Shown: one piece after another, positions 44,323 through 53,800 of the stretch
Layout: each line of letters opens with the position of its first letter
How positions within the stretch are numbered: position 1 is the stretch's first letter
Source of the DNA: Burkholderia ambifaria
Lineage (GTDB): Bacteria; Pseudomonadota; Gammaproteobacteria; Burkholderiales; Burkholderiaceae
Length of the DNA stretch: 64,000 bases
Direction of reading: 5' to 3'
NCBI RefSeq assembly: GCF_001443045.1
Contig: NZ_LKPJ01000004.1
Coordinates: forward strand, 187,292-251,291
Notes under the pieces: generated by a model
The model's database searches: none
Seen by the model: the letters and a program-made list of their open reading frames with translations, nothing else
What the model was told of the DNA's origin: nothing
Made by a program: the position numbers and the translations under genes

Positions 44323-44912
44323 TGAGGTGGCGCATCGAGCAGTTGCCGCGCGACGTCGACGATGCGCAGCCCCTGATCCATCGCGCGCTTGCGCAGCAGC
44401 GCATACGCATCGTGCTCGGACAGCCTGCGCTGGTCCATCAGCAGGCGCTTCGCGCGGTCGATCAGCTTGCGTTCGGCGAGTTCGCGCTCGACATCGGCGA
44501 GCCGGCGGCGCAGCGCATCGTCGTGCGAGAAGCGCGCGAGCGCGACTTCGAGGATCGGCGCGAGGCGCTCGGCCGACAGCCCTTCGACGAGATACGCGCT
44601 GACGCCCGCGCCGACCGCCGCGTGAATCAGCGCCTGGTCGGCATCGTGGCTGAACATCAGCACGGGGCGCGGCGCGGTGGCGTGCATCACGGCCAGTTGC
44701 TCGAGCGTGTCGCGCGACGGCGAATCGGTATCGATGATCACGACGTCGGGGTGCTGCTCCTCGACGGCGGCGGGCAGGCGCGCGGGTGTCGCGACGTCGT
44801 TCAGCATCTCGTAGCCGAGGCGCGCGAGCGCGTCGCCGAGTTCGCCGATCGGCTTGTCGGTATCGGTGACGAGCAGCACGCGCAGGCGTGCGGGCGGGAC
44901 AGGCGAACTCAT
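44319..44912 (-). CDS. nasT: NasT-type ANTAR antiterminator response regulator
   Basis: The 197-residue protein has a receiver-like domain (about residues 10-125, DVVIIDTDSPSRD holding the acidic site) and a C-terminal ANTAR RNA-binding domain (about 135-190, with ERELAERKLIDRAKRLLMDQRRLSEHDAYALLRKRAMDQ). ANTAR proteins bind paired hairpins in nascent leader RNA and prevent terminator formation. The nearby nitrate operon has exactly such a leader (46374-46495). Release from NasS on nitrate binding would allow transcription of the operon. Start at 44912. Confidence 0.9.
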   Translation of the reverse strand: MSSPVPPARLRVLLVTDTDKPIGELGDALARLGYEMLNDVATPARLPAAVEEQHPDVVIIDTDSPSRDTLEQLAVMHATAPRPVLMFSHDADQALIHAAVGAGVSAYLVEGLSAERLAPILEVALARFSHDDALRRRLADVERELAERKLIDRAKRLLMDQRRLSEHDAYALLRKRAMDQGLRIVDVARQLLDAPPQ

Positions 44913-45081
44913 GACGCGAACGGGGGCGGACAGGCTGCGGTGCAAGGGTTGAACAGGGGTTGCGGGGAGCGGACGGACATCGATGGATGCGGGACCTCGC
45001 GTCCGCCCGCCCGGCAGCCGGCGCGAACGCGGCTGCGGTGAACGGAGCGTGCGTGCGGACGGCACGGCGTGACGCAGCGCA

Positions 45082-45843
45082 TTACGCGGCCCGGGACAGC
45101 GTTGCTTCGCTGGCGGCATCCGTGCACTGCACGGCGGCTTCGCCGATCGCCGCGCCGACGAGCATCACGGCCGGGCTGCCGAGCCCGGCCGCCGCGACGC
45201 CATGCGCGAGGCTGCCGAGCGTGCCGGTCCAGCGGCGCTCGTGCGGCGTGCCGGCCCACTGCACGGCGGCGGCCGGCGTCGATGCCGGCAATGCGGCGAG
45301 CAGGCCCGTCGCGATGCTGTCGACGCGGCTCATCCCCATGTAGATGGCGAGCGTGGTGCCGGTCGCCGCGAGCGCTGCCCAGTCGGGTTCGCCGTGATCC
45401 TGGCGGTGGGCGGTGATGAACGTGACGCCCTGGCAGTGCTCGCGGTGCGTGAGCGAGATGCCGAGGCTGGCTGCGGCCGCGAATCCCGACGAGATCCCGT
45501 TGATGATGTCCACCGGAATCGCGGCGGCGCGCAGCGTCGCGAGTTCTTCGCCGGCGCGGCCGAACAGCAGCGCGTCGCCGCCCTTGACGCGCACGACGTG
45601 CGCGCCGCGCAGCGCGTAGCGGCGCATCAGCTTCTCGATGAATGCCTGCGGCGTGGAGCGGCAGCCGCCGCGCTTGCCGACGCGGATCACGCGCGCGTGC
45701 GGGGCGAGTTCGGCGATGCCGGGGGCGACGAGATCGTCGAGCAGCAGCACGTCGGCGGCCGCCAGCGCCTTCACGGCCTTCAGCGTGAGGAGATCGGGAT
45801 CGCCGGGGCCGGCGCCCAGCAGCGTGACTTTGCCTGTCGTCAT
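45082..45843 (-). CDS. cobA: Uroporphyrinogen-III C-methyltransferase (siroheme synthesis)
   Basis: The 253-residue protein has the SUMT signature VTLLGAGPGDPDLLTLKAVKAL at the start, VGKRGG, VRVKGGDALLFGRAGEE, and GITSA-like GISSGFAAAASLGISLTHRE. It makes precorrin-2 with S-adenosylmethionine, the first step towards siroheme, the cofactor of NirB. No CysG-type N-terminal oxidase/chelatase domain is present, so other enzymes finish siroheme. The gene lies divergent to the nitrate operon, in keeping with supply of its cofactor. Confidence 0.9.
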   Translation of the reverse strand: MTTGKVTLLGAGPGDPDLLTLKAVKALAAADVLLLDDLVAPGIAELAPHARVIRVGKRGGCRSTPQAFIEKLMRRYALRGAHVVRVKGGDALLFGRAGEELATLRAAAIPVDIINGISSGFAAAASLGISLTHREHCQGVTFITAHRQDHGEPDWAALAATGTTLAIYMGMSRVDSIATGLLAALPASTPAAAVQWAGTPHERRWTGTLGSLAHGVAAAGLGSPAVMLVGAAIGEAAVQCTDAASEATLSRAA

Positions 45844-46272
45844 GTCGTGTTCCTGTGCCGCGTGCGTGCGGCGGTCGATTGCATGTCGTTGCTTGCGGCG
45901 GCGGCGGGCGGTCGAAGCGACCACGGCATCCGGCCGTGCCGCGCACGGGGGGACGTCGTTGTCCAGATCTGCTGCACCCGCCTGTGACGGCGGGCCTGCT
46001 TTGCGGGGACTGCCCACCGGCGCCGTTGCCGGTGTGTGCAAAGGATTCAGCAATATCCGGGCCAACCTGCTCGAACCGTGCCGTGAACATGGCGGCATGC
46101 GGCGCGCGACGGCCGGGCCGGCCGCGAACACGCATGCGGTCGCGGGGCCATGGCGCACGCAATGCCGCATCGGTGTGCATCCCGCCCCGTCATCGCGCAC
46201 CGCGATGTCGCACGGCGATAGTGCTGCAGCGCACCACATCTGTGCCTCGGTGCATCCCGACGCATTGCGCAC
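45844..46272. other. Non-coding region upstream of cobA
   Basis: About 430 bases between cobA and the nitrate-operon promoter contain no convincing gene: open frames here are rich in Arg, Cys and Pro and have no ribosome sites. It should hold the cobA promoter, which I could not place with confidence, and a few GCACC half-sites that could belong to NtrC. Confidence 0.4.
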
Positions 46273-46309
46273 GGCGCACCGCCGCGACGCGTGCGACGGG
46301 CGGTGCGCC
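46273..46309. promoter_or_regulatory. Inverted repeat with NtrC-like half-sites
   Basis: Perfect 11-base arms GGCGCACCGCC (46273-46283) and GGCGGTGCGCC (46299-46309) each contain the GCACC/GGTGC core of NtrC sites. They lie about 60 bases upstream of the sigma-54 promoter. Their spacing (15 bases) is longer than in a classical NtrC site, so they may be two half-sites for adjacent dimers or part of another fold. Confidence 0.4.
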
Positions 46310-46346
46310 TTGTGTGGCGGGGCGCCCGGTGCGATTCGAGCCGACA

Positions 46347-46361
46347 TGGCACGGCGCTTGC
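46347..46361 (+). promoter_or_regulatory. Sigma-54 promoter of the nitrate assimilation operon
   Basis: TGGCACGGCGCTTGC matches the -24/-12 consensus (TGGCAC-N5-TTGC) at every key base. The predicted start of transcription is near 46372, two bases before the first leader hairpin. Sigma-54 control implies activation by NtrC under nitrogen limitation. Confidence 0.85.
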
Positions 46362-46373
46362 GTTAGCTGGTTC

Positions 46374-46450
46374 GGGCGAATCAACGGCGATTCGTCCGCA
46401 GTACCGATTACTGACGCGCCCGGCAACGGGCTTCATGGGCAACGGCGTCC
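46374..46450 (+). ncRNA. ANTAR (NasT)-binding two-hairpin leader RNA
   Basis: Hairpin 1 has a nine-pair stem (46374-46382 with 46389-46397, including one G-U) around the hexaloop AACGGC (46383-46388). Hairpin 2 has a four-pair stem GGGC/GTCC (46437-46440, 46447-46450) around the same hexaloop AACGGC (46441-46446). Each loop has A at position 1 and G at position 4, the signature of ANTAR targets. The linker holds two more small hairpins (46399-46413 and 46418-46431, the latter with a GCAA tetraloop). Hairpin 2 occupies the 5' arm of the terminator that follows, so binding of NasT would favour read-through. Confidence 0.8.
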
Positions 46451-46495
46451 TACGCATCAGGTCTCGACGAGACCGGTGCGCAGGACGCCGTTTTT
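46441..46495 (+). terminator. Intrinsic terminator (attenuator) in the nitrate-operon leader
   Basis: Arms AACGGCGTCCT (46441-46451) and AGGACGCCGTT (46482-46492) pair perfectly, with a second hairpin GGTCTC-GAC-GAGACC (46460-46474) inside and TTTTT at the end (46491-46495). It lies about 15 bases before the first gene. Its 5' arm overlaps leader hairpin 2, making the two structures mutually exclusive. Confidence 0.9.
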
Positions 46496-46510
46496 CGTTT
46501 GGCGGATGAC

Positions 46511-47836
46511 ATGACCGACAAAGCTACCCGTATCGATCTCTTCAGCTTCCGCAGCGCGCCGATGCGCGCGTTCCACATGACGTGGATGGCGTTTTTCGTG
46601 TGCTTCTTCGCATGGTTCGCGTGTGCACCGCTGATGCCGCTGATTGCGCGCGAATTCCATCTCACCGCGGCACAGGTCGCGAACATCAACATCGCGGCAG
46701 TGGCCGCGACGATCGCCGTGCGGCTGCTGGTCGGCCCGATGTGCGACCGCTTCGGCCCGCGCCGCGTATATGCCGGGCTGCTCCTGCTCGGCGCGATCCC
46801 CGTGTTCGCGGTGTCGTTCACGCACGACTATCTGTCGTTCCTGATCTGCCGCCTCGGCATCGGTGCGATCGGCGCGGGCTTCGTGATCACGCAGTACCAC
46901 ACGTCGGTGATGTTCGCGCCGAATGTGGTCGGCACCGCGAACGCGACGACGGCCGGCTGGGGCAATGCGGGCGCGGGCGCGACGCAGGCGATGATGCCGC
47001 TGCTCGTCGCGGCCGGCCTGATGCTCGGCTTCGGCGACGACGCGTCGTGGCGCATCGCGCTGGTCGTGCCGGGCGTCGCGATGCTCGCGATGGCATGGGC
47101 GTACTGGCGCTTCACGCAGGACTGCCCGCAAGGCGACTTCGTCGCGCTGCGCAAGCAGGGCGTGACGGTCGACAGCGGCAAGAAGGGCGGCTGGGCGAGC
47201 TTCTTCACGGCATGCGGCAACTATCGCGTGTGGATGCTGTTCGTCACGTACGGCGCATGCTTCGGCGTCGAGGTGTTCATCCACAACATCGCCGCGCTGT
47301 ACTACGTCAACCACTTCAACCTGTCGCTGAAGGATGCGGGCTTCGCGGTCGGCCTGTTCGGGCTGCTCGCGCTGTTCGCCCGCGCGCTCGGCGGCTGGCT
47401 GTCGGACAAGATCGCCGCGCGCCGCAGCCTCGACGTGCGCGCGATGCTGCTGTGCGCGCTGATTATCGGCGAAGGGCTCGGGCTGCTCTGGTTCTCGCAT
47501 GCGCAAGGCATCGGCATGGCGCTCGTCGCGATGCTGACCTTCGGCCTCTTCACGCACATGGCTTGCGGCGCGACCTATGCGCTCGTGCCGTTCATCGACC
47601 GCAAGGCGCTGGGCGGCGTCGCGGGGATCGTCGGCGCGGGCGGCAACGTCGGCGCGGTGGCCGCGGCCTTCCTGCTGAAGGGCGTCGGCGACGTGCAGCA
47701 CACGCTGAGCCTGCTCGGGCTCGCCGTCACCGCAACCGCATTGTGCGCAATGGCCGTGCGCTTCAGCGAAGAACACAAGGCACGCGAGGCCGAGCTGCGC
47801 GATCGCGCGCTGGCCGCCGCCAACGCCGCGAACTGA
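46511..47836 (+). CDS. Nitrate/nitrite transporter, NarK/NasA MFS family
   Basis: The 441-residue protein has twelve membrane segments and the nitrate-porter signatures: CFFAWFACAPLMPLIAREF in helix 1, RLLVGPMCDRFGPRRVYAGLL, AGWGNAGAGATQ in helix 5 and GAGGNVGAVAAAFLL in helix 11. It imports nitrate for assimilation. The ATG at 46511 is favoured; a TTG at 46499 is in frame. It is the first gene of the nitrate operon and is under control of the leader attenuator. It lies 21 bases before nirB. Confidence 0.92.
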   Translation: MTDKATRIDLFSFRSAPMRAFHMTWMAFFVCFFAWFACAPLMPLIAREFHLTAAQVANINIAAVAATIAVRLLVGPMCDRFGPRRVYAGLLLLGAIPVFAVSFTHDYLSFLICRLGIGAIGAGFVITQYHTSVMFAPNVVGTANATTAGWGNAGAGATQAMMPLLVAAGLMLGFGDDASWRIALVVPGVAMLAMAWAYWRFTQDCPQGDFVALRKQGVTVDSGKKGGWASFFTACGNYRVWMLFVTYGACFGVEVFIHNIAALYYVNHFNLSLKDAGFAVGLFGLLALFARALGGWLSDKIAARRSLDVRAMLLCALIIGEGLGLLWFSHAQGIGMALVAMLTFGLFTHMACGATYALVPFIDRKALGGVAGIVGAGGNVGAVAAAFLLKGVGDVQHTLSLLGLAVTATALCAMAVRFSEEHKAREAELRDRALAAANAAN

Positions 47837-47857
47837 TCGACCGAAGGAAACGTCATC

Positions 47858-50443
47858 ATGAAACTCATCGTCATCGGCCACGGGATGGTCGGCCACAAGC
47901 TCCTCGAATGCGTCGCGGCGCAAGCCGGCACGGCGGATGCGCTGCAGGTCACGGTGCTCGGCGAGGAACCGCGCCCGGCGTACGACCGCGTGCACCTGTC
48001 GGAATTCTTCGCGGGCAAGTCGGCGGACGACCTGTCGCTCGTCGAGCCCGGCTTCTTCGAACGGCATCCGCAGTTCGACCTGCGATTGAGCGCGTGCGTC
48101 GCATCGATCGACCGCGCCGCACACACGGTCACGCTCGACTCCGGCGAGACGCTCGCGTACGACAAGCTGGTGCTCGCGACGGGCTCGCGTCCGTTCGTGC
48201 CGCCGATGCCGGGCCACGACCGCGCGGGCTGCTTCGTGTACCGGACGATCGAGGATCTCGAAGCAATGCAGGCATGCGGCACGCACGCGAAGCGTGGCGT
48301 GGTGGTCGGCGGCGGGCTGCTCGGCCTCGAGTGCGCGAAGGCGCTGCGCGACATGGGACTCGACACGCACGTCGTCGAATTCGCGCCGCGGCTGATGGCC
48401 GTGCAGGTCGACGACGGCGGTGGCCGGATGCTGCGCGCGAAGATCGAGGCGCTCGGCGTGACCGTGCATACGGGCAAGAACACGCGGGAGATCGTCGACG
48501 GCGAGGACGGCACGCACCGGATGGCGTTCGCCGACGGCTCGCATCTCGACGCCGACATGATCGTGTTCTCGGCCGGCATCCGCGCGCGCGACGAACTGGC
48601 GCGTGCGTGCGGCCTCGAAATCGGCCCGCGCGGCGGCGTCGCGATCGACGATGCGTGCCGCACGAGCGACGCCGACATCTACGCAATCGGCGAATGCGCG
48701 GCCTGGAACGGCATGGTGTATGGCCTCGTCGCGCCGGGCTACGACATGGCGCGCGTGGTCGCGAAGCAGCTCGGCGGCGATGTCGCCGATGCGGCCGACG
48801 CCGCGTTCGCCGGTGCCGACATGAGCACGAAGCTGAAGCTGATGGGCGTCGACGTCGCGAGCATCGGCGACGCGCACGGCGCGACGGCCGGCAGCCGCAC
48901 GTATCAGTACGCGGACGAGCGCCGCCAGGTCTACAAGAAGCTGGTGGTGTCGGACTGCGGCAAGTTCCTGCACGGCGCGGTGATGGTCGGCGACGCGGCC
49001 GAATACGGCACGCTGCTGCAGATGATGCTGAACCGCATCGAGTTGCCCGAGTCGCCGGAATTCCTGATCCTGCCGTCGTCGGACGGCGCGGCGAAGCCGG
49101 CGATCGGCGTCGACGCGCTGCCGGAAGGCGCGCAGATCTGCTCGTGCAACAACGTGTCGAAGTCGCAGATCTGCGCGGCGGTGGCCGACGGCGCGACGAG
49201 CCTCGGCGCACTGAAGTCGTGCACGGGCGCGGGCACGTCGTGCGGCGGCTGCGTGCCGCTCGTCACGCAGATCATGAAGGCCGAGATGAAGAAGCAGGGC
49301 CTCGCGGTCAACAACCATCTGTGCGAGCACTTCCCGCATTCGCGCCAGGAGCTGTTCCACCTGATCCGCGTCGAGCGCATCACGACCTTCGCCGAACTGC
49401 TCGCTAAGCACGGTCACGGCCTCGGCTGCGACGTGTGCAAGCCGGCCGTCGCGGGCATCCTCGCATCGTGCTTCAACGAGTTCGTGCTGAAGAAGGAGCA
49501 TGCGGGGCTGCAGGATTCGAACGACTACTACCTCGCGAACATCCAGCGCGACGGCACGTACTCGGTCGTGCCACGTATGGCGGGCGGCGAGGTGACGCCG
49601 GAAGGGCTGATCGCGGTGGGCCAGGTCGCGCAGAAGTACGGCCTTTACACGAAGATCACGGGCGGCCAGCGCGTCGACCTGTTCGGCGCGCGCGTCGAGC
49701 AGCTGCCGTCGATCTGGGAAGAGCTGATCGCGGCCGGCTTCGAATCGGGGCATGCGTACGGCAAGTCGGTGCGCACCGTGAAGTCGTGCGTCGGCTCGAC
49801 GTGGTGCCGCTACGGCGTCGACGATTCGGTCGGTCTCGCGATCGACATCGAGAACCGCTACAAGGGCTTGCGCGCGCCGCACAAGATCAAGTTCGGCGTG
49901 TCGGGCTGCACGCGCGAGTGCGCGGAAGCGCAGGGCAAGGACGTCGGCATCATCGCGACCGAGAAGGGCTGGAACCTGTACGTGTGCGGCAACGGCGGGA
50001 TGAAGCCGCGCCACGCGGAACTGATCGCGTCGGACCTCGATCGCGCCACGCTGATCCGCTACATCGACCGCTTCCTGATGTTCTACGTGCGCACGGCCGA
50101 CCGGCTGCAGCGCACCAGCGTGTGGCGCGACAACCTCGAGGGTGGGCTCGACTACCTGACCGACGTCGTCGTGCACGACAAGCTCGGGATCGCGGCCGAA
50201 CTCGAGGCCGACATGCAACACGTGGTCGACACCTACGAATGCGAATGGAAGAAGGCCGTCACCGATCCGGAAACGCGCAAGCGCTTCCGCCACTTCGTGA
50301 ACAGCGACGCGCCGGACGCGACCATCGCATTCGTCGAGACGCGCGGCCAGATCCGTCCCGCGACGCCCGACGAGCGCGTGGGCGGCAAGCCCGTGTCGAT
50401 TCCCGTCGTCGCCGAATCCGCCATCGAATCCGCAACCGTCTGA
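47858..50443 (+). CDS. nirB: Nitrite reductase (NADH) large subunit
   Basis: The 861-residue protein reads in order: FAD/NAD-binding reductase domain (IVIGHGMVGHKLLE at the start, ATGSRPFVPPMPG, VVVGGGLLGLECAKAL), BFD-type [2Fe-2S] domain near residue 427 (CSCNN, then CTGAGTSCGGC), ferredoxin-like half domain and the siroheme/[4Fe-4S] domain with C-x5-C (CVGSTWC, about 643) and C-x3-C (CTREC, about 684). It reduces nitrite to ammonium in the cytoplasm. The ribosome site AAGGAAA precedes the start. Gene order with nirD and the nitrate reductase is standard. Confidence 0.95.
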   Translation: MKLIVIGHGMVGHKLLECVAAQAGTADALQVTVLGEEPRPAYDRVHLSEFFAGKSADDLSLVEPGFFERHPQFDLRLSACVASIDRAAHTVTLDSGETLAYDKLVLATGSRPFVPPMPGHDRAGCFVYRTIEDLEAMQACGTHAKRGVVVGGGLLGLECAKALRDMGLDTHVVEFAPRLMAVQVDDGGGRMLRAKIEALGVTVHTGKNTREIVDGEDGTHRMAFADGSHLDADMIVFSAGIRARDELARACGLEIGPRGGVAIDDACRTSDADIYAIGECAAWNGMVYGLVAPGYDMARVVAKQLGGDVADAADAAFAGADMSTKLKLMGVDVASIGDAHGATAGSRTYQYADERRQVYKKLVVSDCGKFLHGAVMVGDAAEYGTLLQMMLNRIELPESPEFLILPSSDGAAKPAIGVDALPEGAQICSCNNVSKSQICAAVADGATSLGALKSCTGAGTSCGGCVPLVTQIMKAEMKKQGLAVNNHLCEHFPHSRQELFHLIRVERITTFAELLAKHGHGLGCDVCKPAVAGILASCFNEFVLKKEHAGLQDSNDYYLANIQRDGTYSVVPRMAGGEVTPEGLIAVGQVAQKYGLYTKITGGQRVDLFGARVEQLPSIWEELIAAGFESGHAYGKSVRTVKSCVGSTWCRYGVDDSVGLAIDIENRYKGLRAPHKIKFGVSGCTRECAEAQGKDVGIIATEKGWNLYVCGNGGMKPRHAELIASDLDRATLIRYIDRFLMFYVRTADRLQRTSVWRDNLEGGLDYLTDVVVHDKLGIAAELEADMQHVVDTYECEWKKAVTDPETRKRFRHFVNSDAPDATIAFVETRGQIRPATPDERVGGKPVSIPVVAESAIESATV

Positions 50444-50481
50444 CCCTGACCGACACCAGCGTCTTTTCCAAGGAGCCCATC

Positions 50482-50829
50482 ATGAACGATCGTCTTCCCC
50501 TGTCCTGGACCCGCGTGTGCCCGCTCGACGACATCGTGCCGAACACCGGCGTGTGCGCGCTCGTCAACGGCGAGCAGGTCGCGGTGTTTCACGTCGCGCA
50601 CGCCGAAGAAGGCGGCGTGTTCGCGATCGACAACGTCGACCCGGTGTCGCAGGCGGCCGTGATGTCGCGCGGGCTGATCGGCAGTCTCGGCGAGCGCGTC
50701 GTCGTCGCGTCGCCGCTGTACAAGCAGCATTTCGACCTGCGTACCGGCGAATGCCTCGAGTCGCCCGAGAAGTCGGTGAGCGCGTATCCGTCGCGGGTCG
50801 AGGACGGTTTCGTGTGGATTGCCGCCTGA
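50482..50829 (+). CDS. nirD: Nitrite reductase (NADH) small subunit
   Basis: The 115-residue Rieske-fold protein matches NirD (WTRVCPLDDIVPNTGVCALVNGEQVAVF, SPLYKQHFDLRTGECLESPEKSV). As usual for NirD, the Cys/His ligands of a true Rieske cluster are absent. It associates with NirB. The ATG at 50482 has AAGGAG eight bases upstream. It starts 38 bases after nirB and ends 16 bases before the nitrate reductase gene. Confidence 0.93.
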   Translation: MNDRLPLSWTRVCPLDDIVPNTGVCALVNGEQVAVFHVAHAEEGGVFAIDNVDPVSQAAVMSRGLIGSLGERVVVASPLYKQHFDLRTGECLESPEKSVSAYPSRVEDGFVWIAA

Positions 50830-50845
50830 ACGCCCCGGAGCACGC

Positions 50846-53800
50846 ATGAGCGCCACCCCCGTCAAGAGCGTGTGCCCGTACTGCGGCGTCGGCTGCGGGA
50901 TGGTGCTGCACGTCGAGGATGGCGAGGTCGTCAAGGTGTCCGGCGACTCCGACCATCCGACCAACTTCGGGCGGCTGTGCACGAAGGGCTCGTCCGCGCA
51001 CGTCGCGCTGCGTCGCTCCGGGCGACTCGATCGCGCATTCGTGCGGCGCGCGCGCGAGGACGACCTCGTGCCGCTGCCGGCGCGCGACGCGATCGCGGAA
51101 ACCGCGCGGCGGCTGCGCGCGGTGCTCGACGCGCACGGGCCCGATGCGCTGTCGTTCTACGTGTCGGGGCAGATGTCGATCGAGGCGCAATACCTCGTGA
51201 ACAAGCTCGCGAAGGGCTTCGTCGGCACCAACAACATCGAGTCGAACTCGCGCCTCTGCATGGCGAGCGCGAGCACCGGCTACAAGCAGTCGCTCGGCGC
51301 GGACGGCCCGCCCGGGTCGTACCAGGACTTCGATCGCGCGAACCTGTTCTTCGTGATCGGCGCGAACATGGCCGACTGTCACCCGATCCTGTTCCTGCGG
51401 ATGATGGATCGCGTGAAGGCCGGCGCGAAGCTGATCGTCGTCGATCCGCGCCGCACCGGCACCGCCGACAAGGCCGACCTGTTCCTGCAGATCCGGCCGG
51501 GCACCGATCTCGCGCTGACCAACGGGCTGCTGCACCTGCTGCACGCGAACGGCCGCACCGATGCCGCGTTCATCGATGCATACACCGAAGGCTGGGACGC
51601 GATGCCCGCGTTCCTCGCCGACTACACCCCCGAGCGCGTCGCGGAAATCACCGGGCTCGCGGAGGCCGACATCCGCACGGCCGCGCAATGGATCGGCGAC
51701 GCGCAGGAATGGATGAGCTGCTGGACCATGGGGCTCAACCAGAGCACGCACGGCGTGTGGAACACCAACGCGATCTGCAACCTGCATCTCGCAACGGGCA
51801 AGATTTGCCGCATCGGTAGCGGGCCGTTCTCGCTGACCGGCCAGCCCAACGCGATGGGCGGGCGCGAGATGGGCTACATGGGCCCCGGGCTGCCGGGCCA
51901 GCGCTCGGTGGCATCCGACGACGATCGCCGTTTCGTCGAGAACCTGTGGCGCGTGCCGGCCGGCACGCTGCGCAAGGAAACTGGCAACGGCACGGTCGAC
52001 CTGTTCGAACGGATGGCGGCCGGCGACATCAAGGCGTGCTGGATCGTCTGCACGAATCCGGTCGCGACCGTGCCGAACCGGCAGAACGTGATCGCGGGGC
52101 TGCAGGCCGCGGAGCTCGTGATCGCGCAGGACGCGTTCCTCGACACGGAGACCAACCGCTACGCGGACATCCTGCTGCCCGGCGCGCTATGGGCCGAGGG
52201 CGACGGCGTGATGATCAACTCCGAGCGCAACATGACGCTGATGCACGCCGCGATCGCGCCGCCCGGCGACGCGCTGCCCGACTGGCGCATTGTCGCGGAA
52301 GTCGCGCGCGCGATGGGCTTCGGCGATGCGTTCGACTATGCGTCGGCGGCCGACGTGTTCGACGAGATCGTGCGCTTTTCGAATCCGGCGACCGGCTACG
52401 ACCTGCGCGGCGCGAGCCACGCGGCGCTGCGCGACGGCCCGGTGCAATGGCCGGTCGCGCCGGGCACCGCGCGCGCGCGGCATCCGATCCGTTACCTGAA
52501 CGACGGCGTGAGCCAGACGCCGCGCGCGGCCGCAGACGGGCACGACGCGCCGCGCCTCGCGTTCCCGACGCCGTCGGGCAAGGCGCGCTTCTTCGCGCGG
52601 CCGCACGTCGCGCCGGCCGAACTGCCCGACGACACGTTCCCGATCGTGCTGAACACCGGTCGGCTGCAGCATCAATGGCACACGATGACGAAGACGGGCA
52701 AGGTCGGCATGCTGAACAAGCTCAATCCGCGCCCGTTCGTCGAATTGCATCCGGACGACGCGAGCGCGCTCGGCATCGCGACGAAGGACAGCGTCGAGAT
52801 CCGTTCGGCGCGTGGCCGTGCGGTGCTGCCGGCCGTCGTGACCGAGCGCGTGCAGCGCGGCAACTGCTTCGCGCCGATGCACTGGAACGACGTGTACGGC
52901 GACGACCTGTGCATCAACGCGGTGACGAACGACGCGATCGATCCGGAATCGCAGCAACCCGAACTGAAATATTGCGCGGTCGCGCTGACGCGCGTCGACA
53001 CGGACGCGTTCGCGTGCGCCGAGGACGACACGGCGCCCCCCGAGGCGTTCGCTGCCGACGCGCGGCCCGCGCCGGCAGCGGCGCCGATCACGGCTTCACA
53101 GGAATCCGACATGGCAGACCTCGACACTTTCGCGGCCGCGCTCGGCGTGGCCGATCTCGCACCGCCGCCGCTCTCCGATGCGGAGCGCCTGTACGTGGCC
53201 GGCCTCGTCAGCGGGCTGAAGGCGAGCGCCGGCCGGCGTGAAGGCAGCGTGCCGGTGCTGCCGGCCGGCGCGCCGCTCGCGCCGCCGGTGCGGTTCTGGC
53301 TCGACGGGATGCTCGCGGGGCTGTTCAGCCGCTCGCTGCCGGCCCACTCGGCGGATGGCGCGGCGCCCGCGCTGCCGTCCGAGGCTGCCGCGCCCGGCGG
53401 CGTGCGGATCGTGCGCACGCGTCCGAAGGTCGTGCTGCTGTGGGCGTCGCAGACCGGCAACATCGAATCGCTGACCGAGGATTACGCGACGCAGCTGATG
53501 AACGCGGGCTTCGAGATCCGCACCGCGTGCATGTCCGACTATCCGGTCGCGTCGCTGGCCGGCGCGCAATACGTGCTGCTGATGACGAGCACGTTCGGCG
53601 ACGGCGATGCGCCCGACAACGGCAGCGAGTTCTGGGATGCGCTGCAGGCCGGCAGCGCCGCGCGCCTCGACGGCGTGCACTTCGCGGTGCTCGCGTTCGG
53701 CGACCGCAACTACGACCAGTTCTGCGGGCATGGCCGCCGGCTCGATGCGCGCCTCGCGGAACTCGGCGCGGCGCGTCTGTGCGCGCGCGTCGATTGCGAC

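Noticed and set aside
46457..50293. Open frame of about 1280 codons antisense to the nitrate transporter and nirB
   Set aside because: It is Arg/His/Asp-rich without any motif and lies opposite two certain genes.
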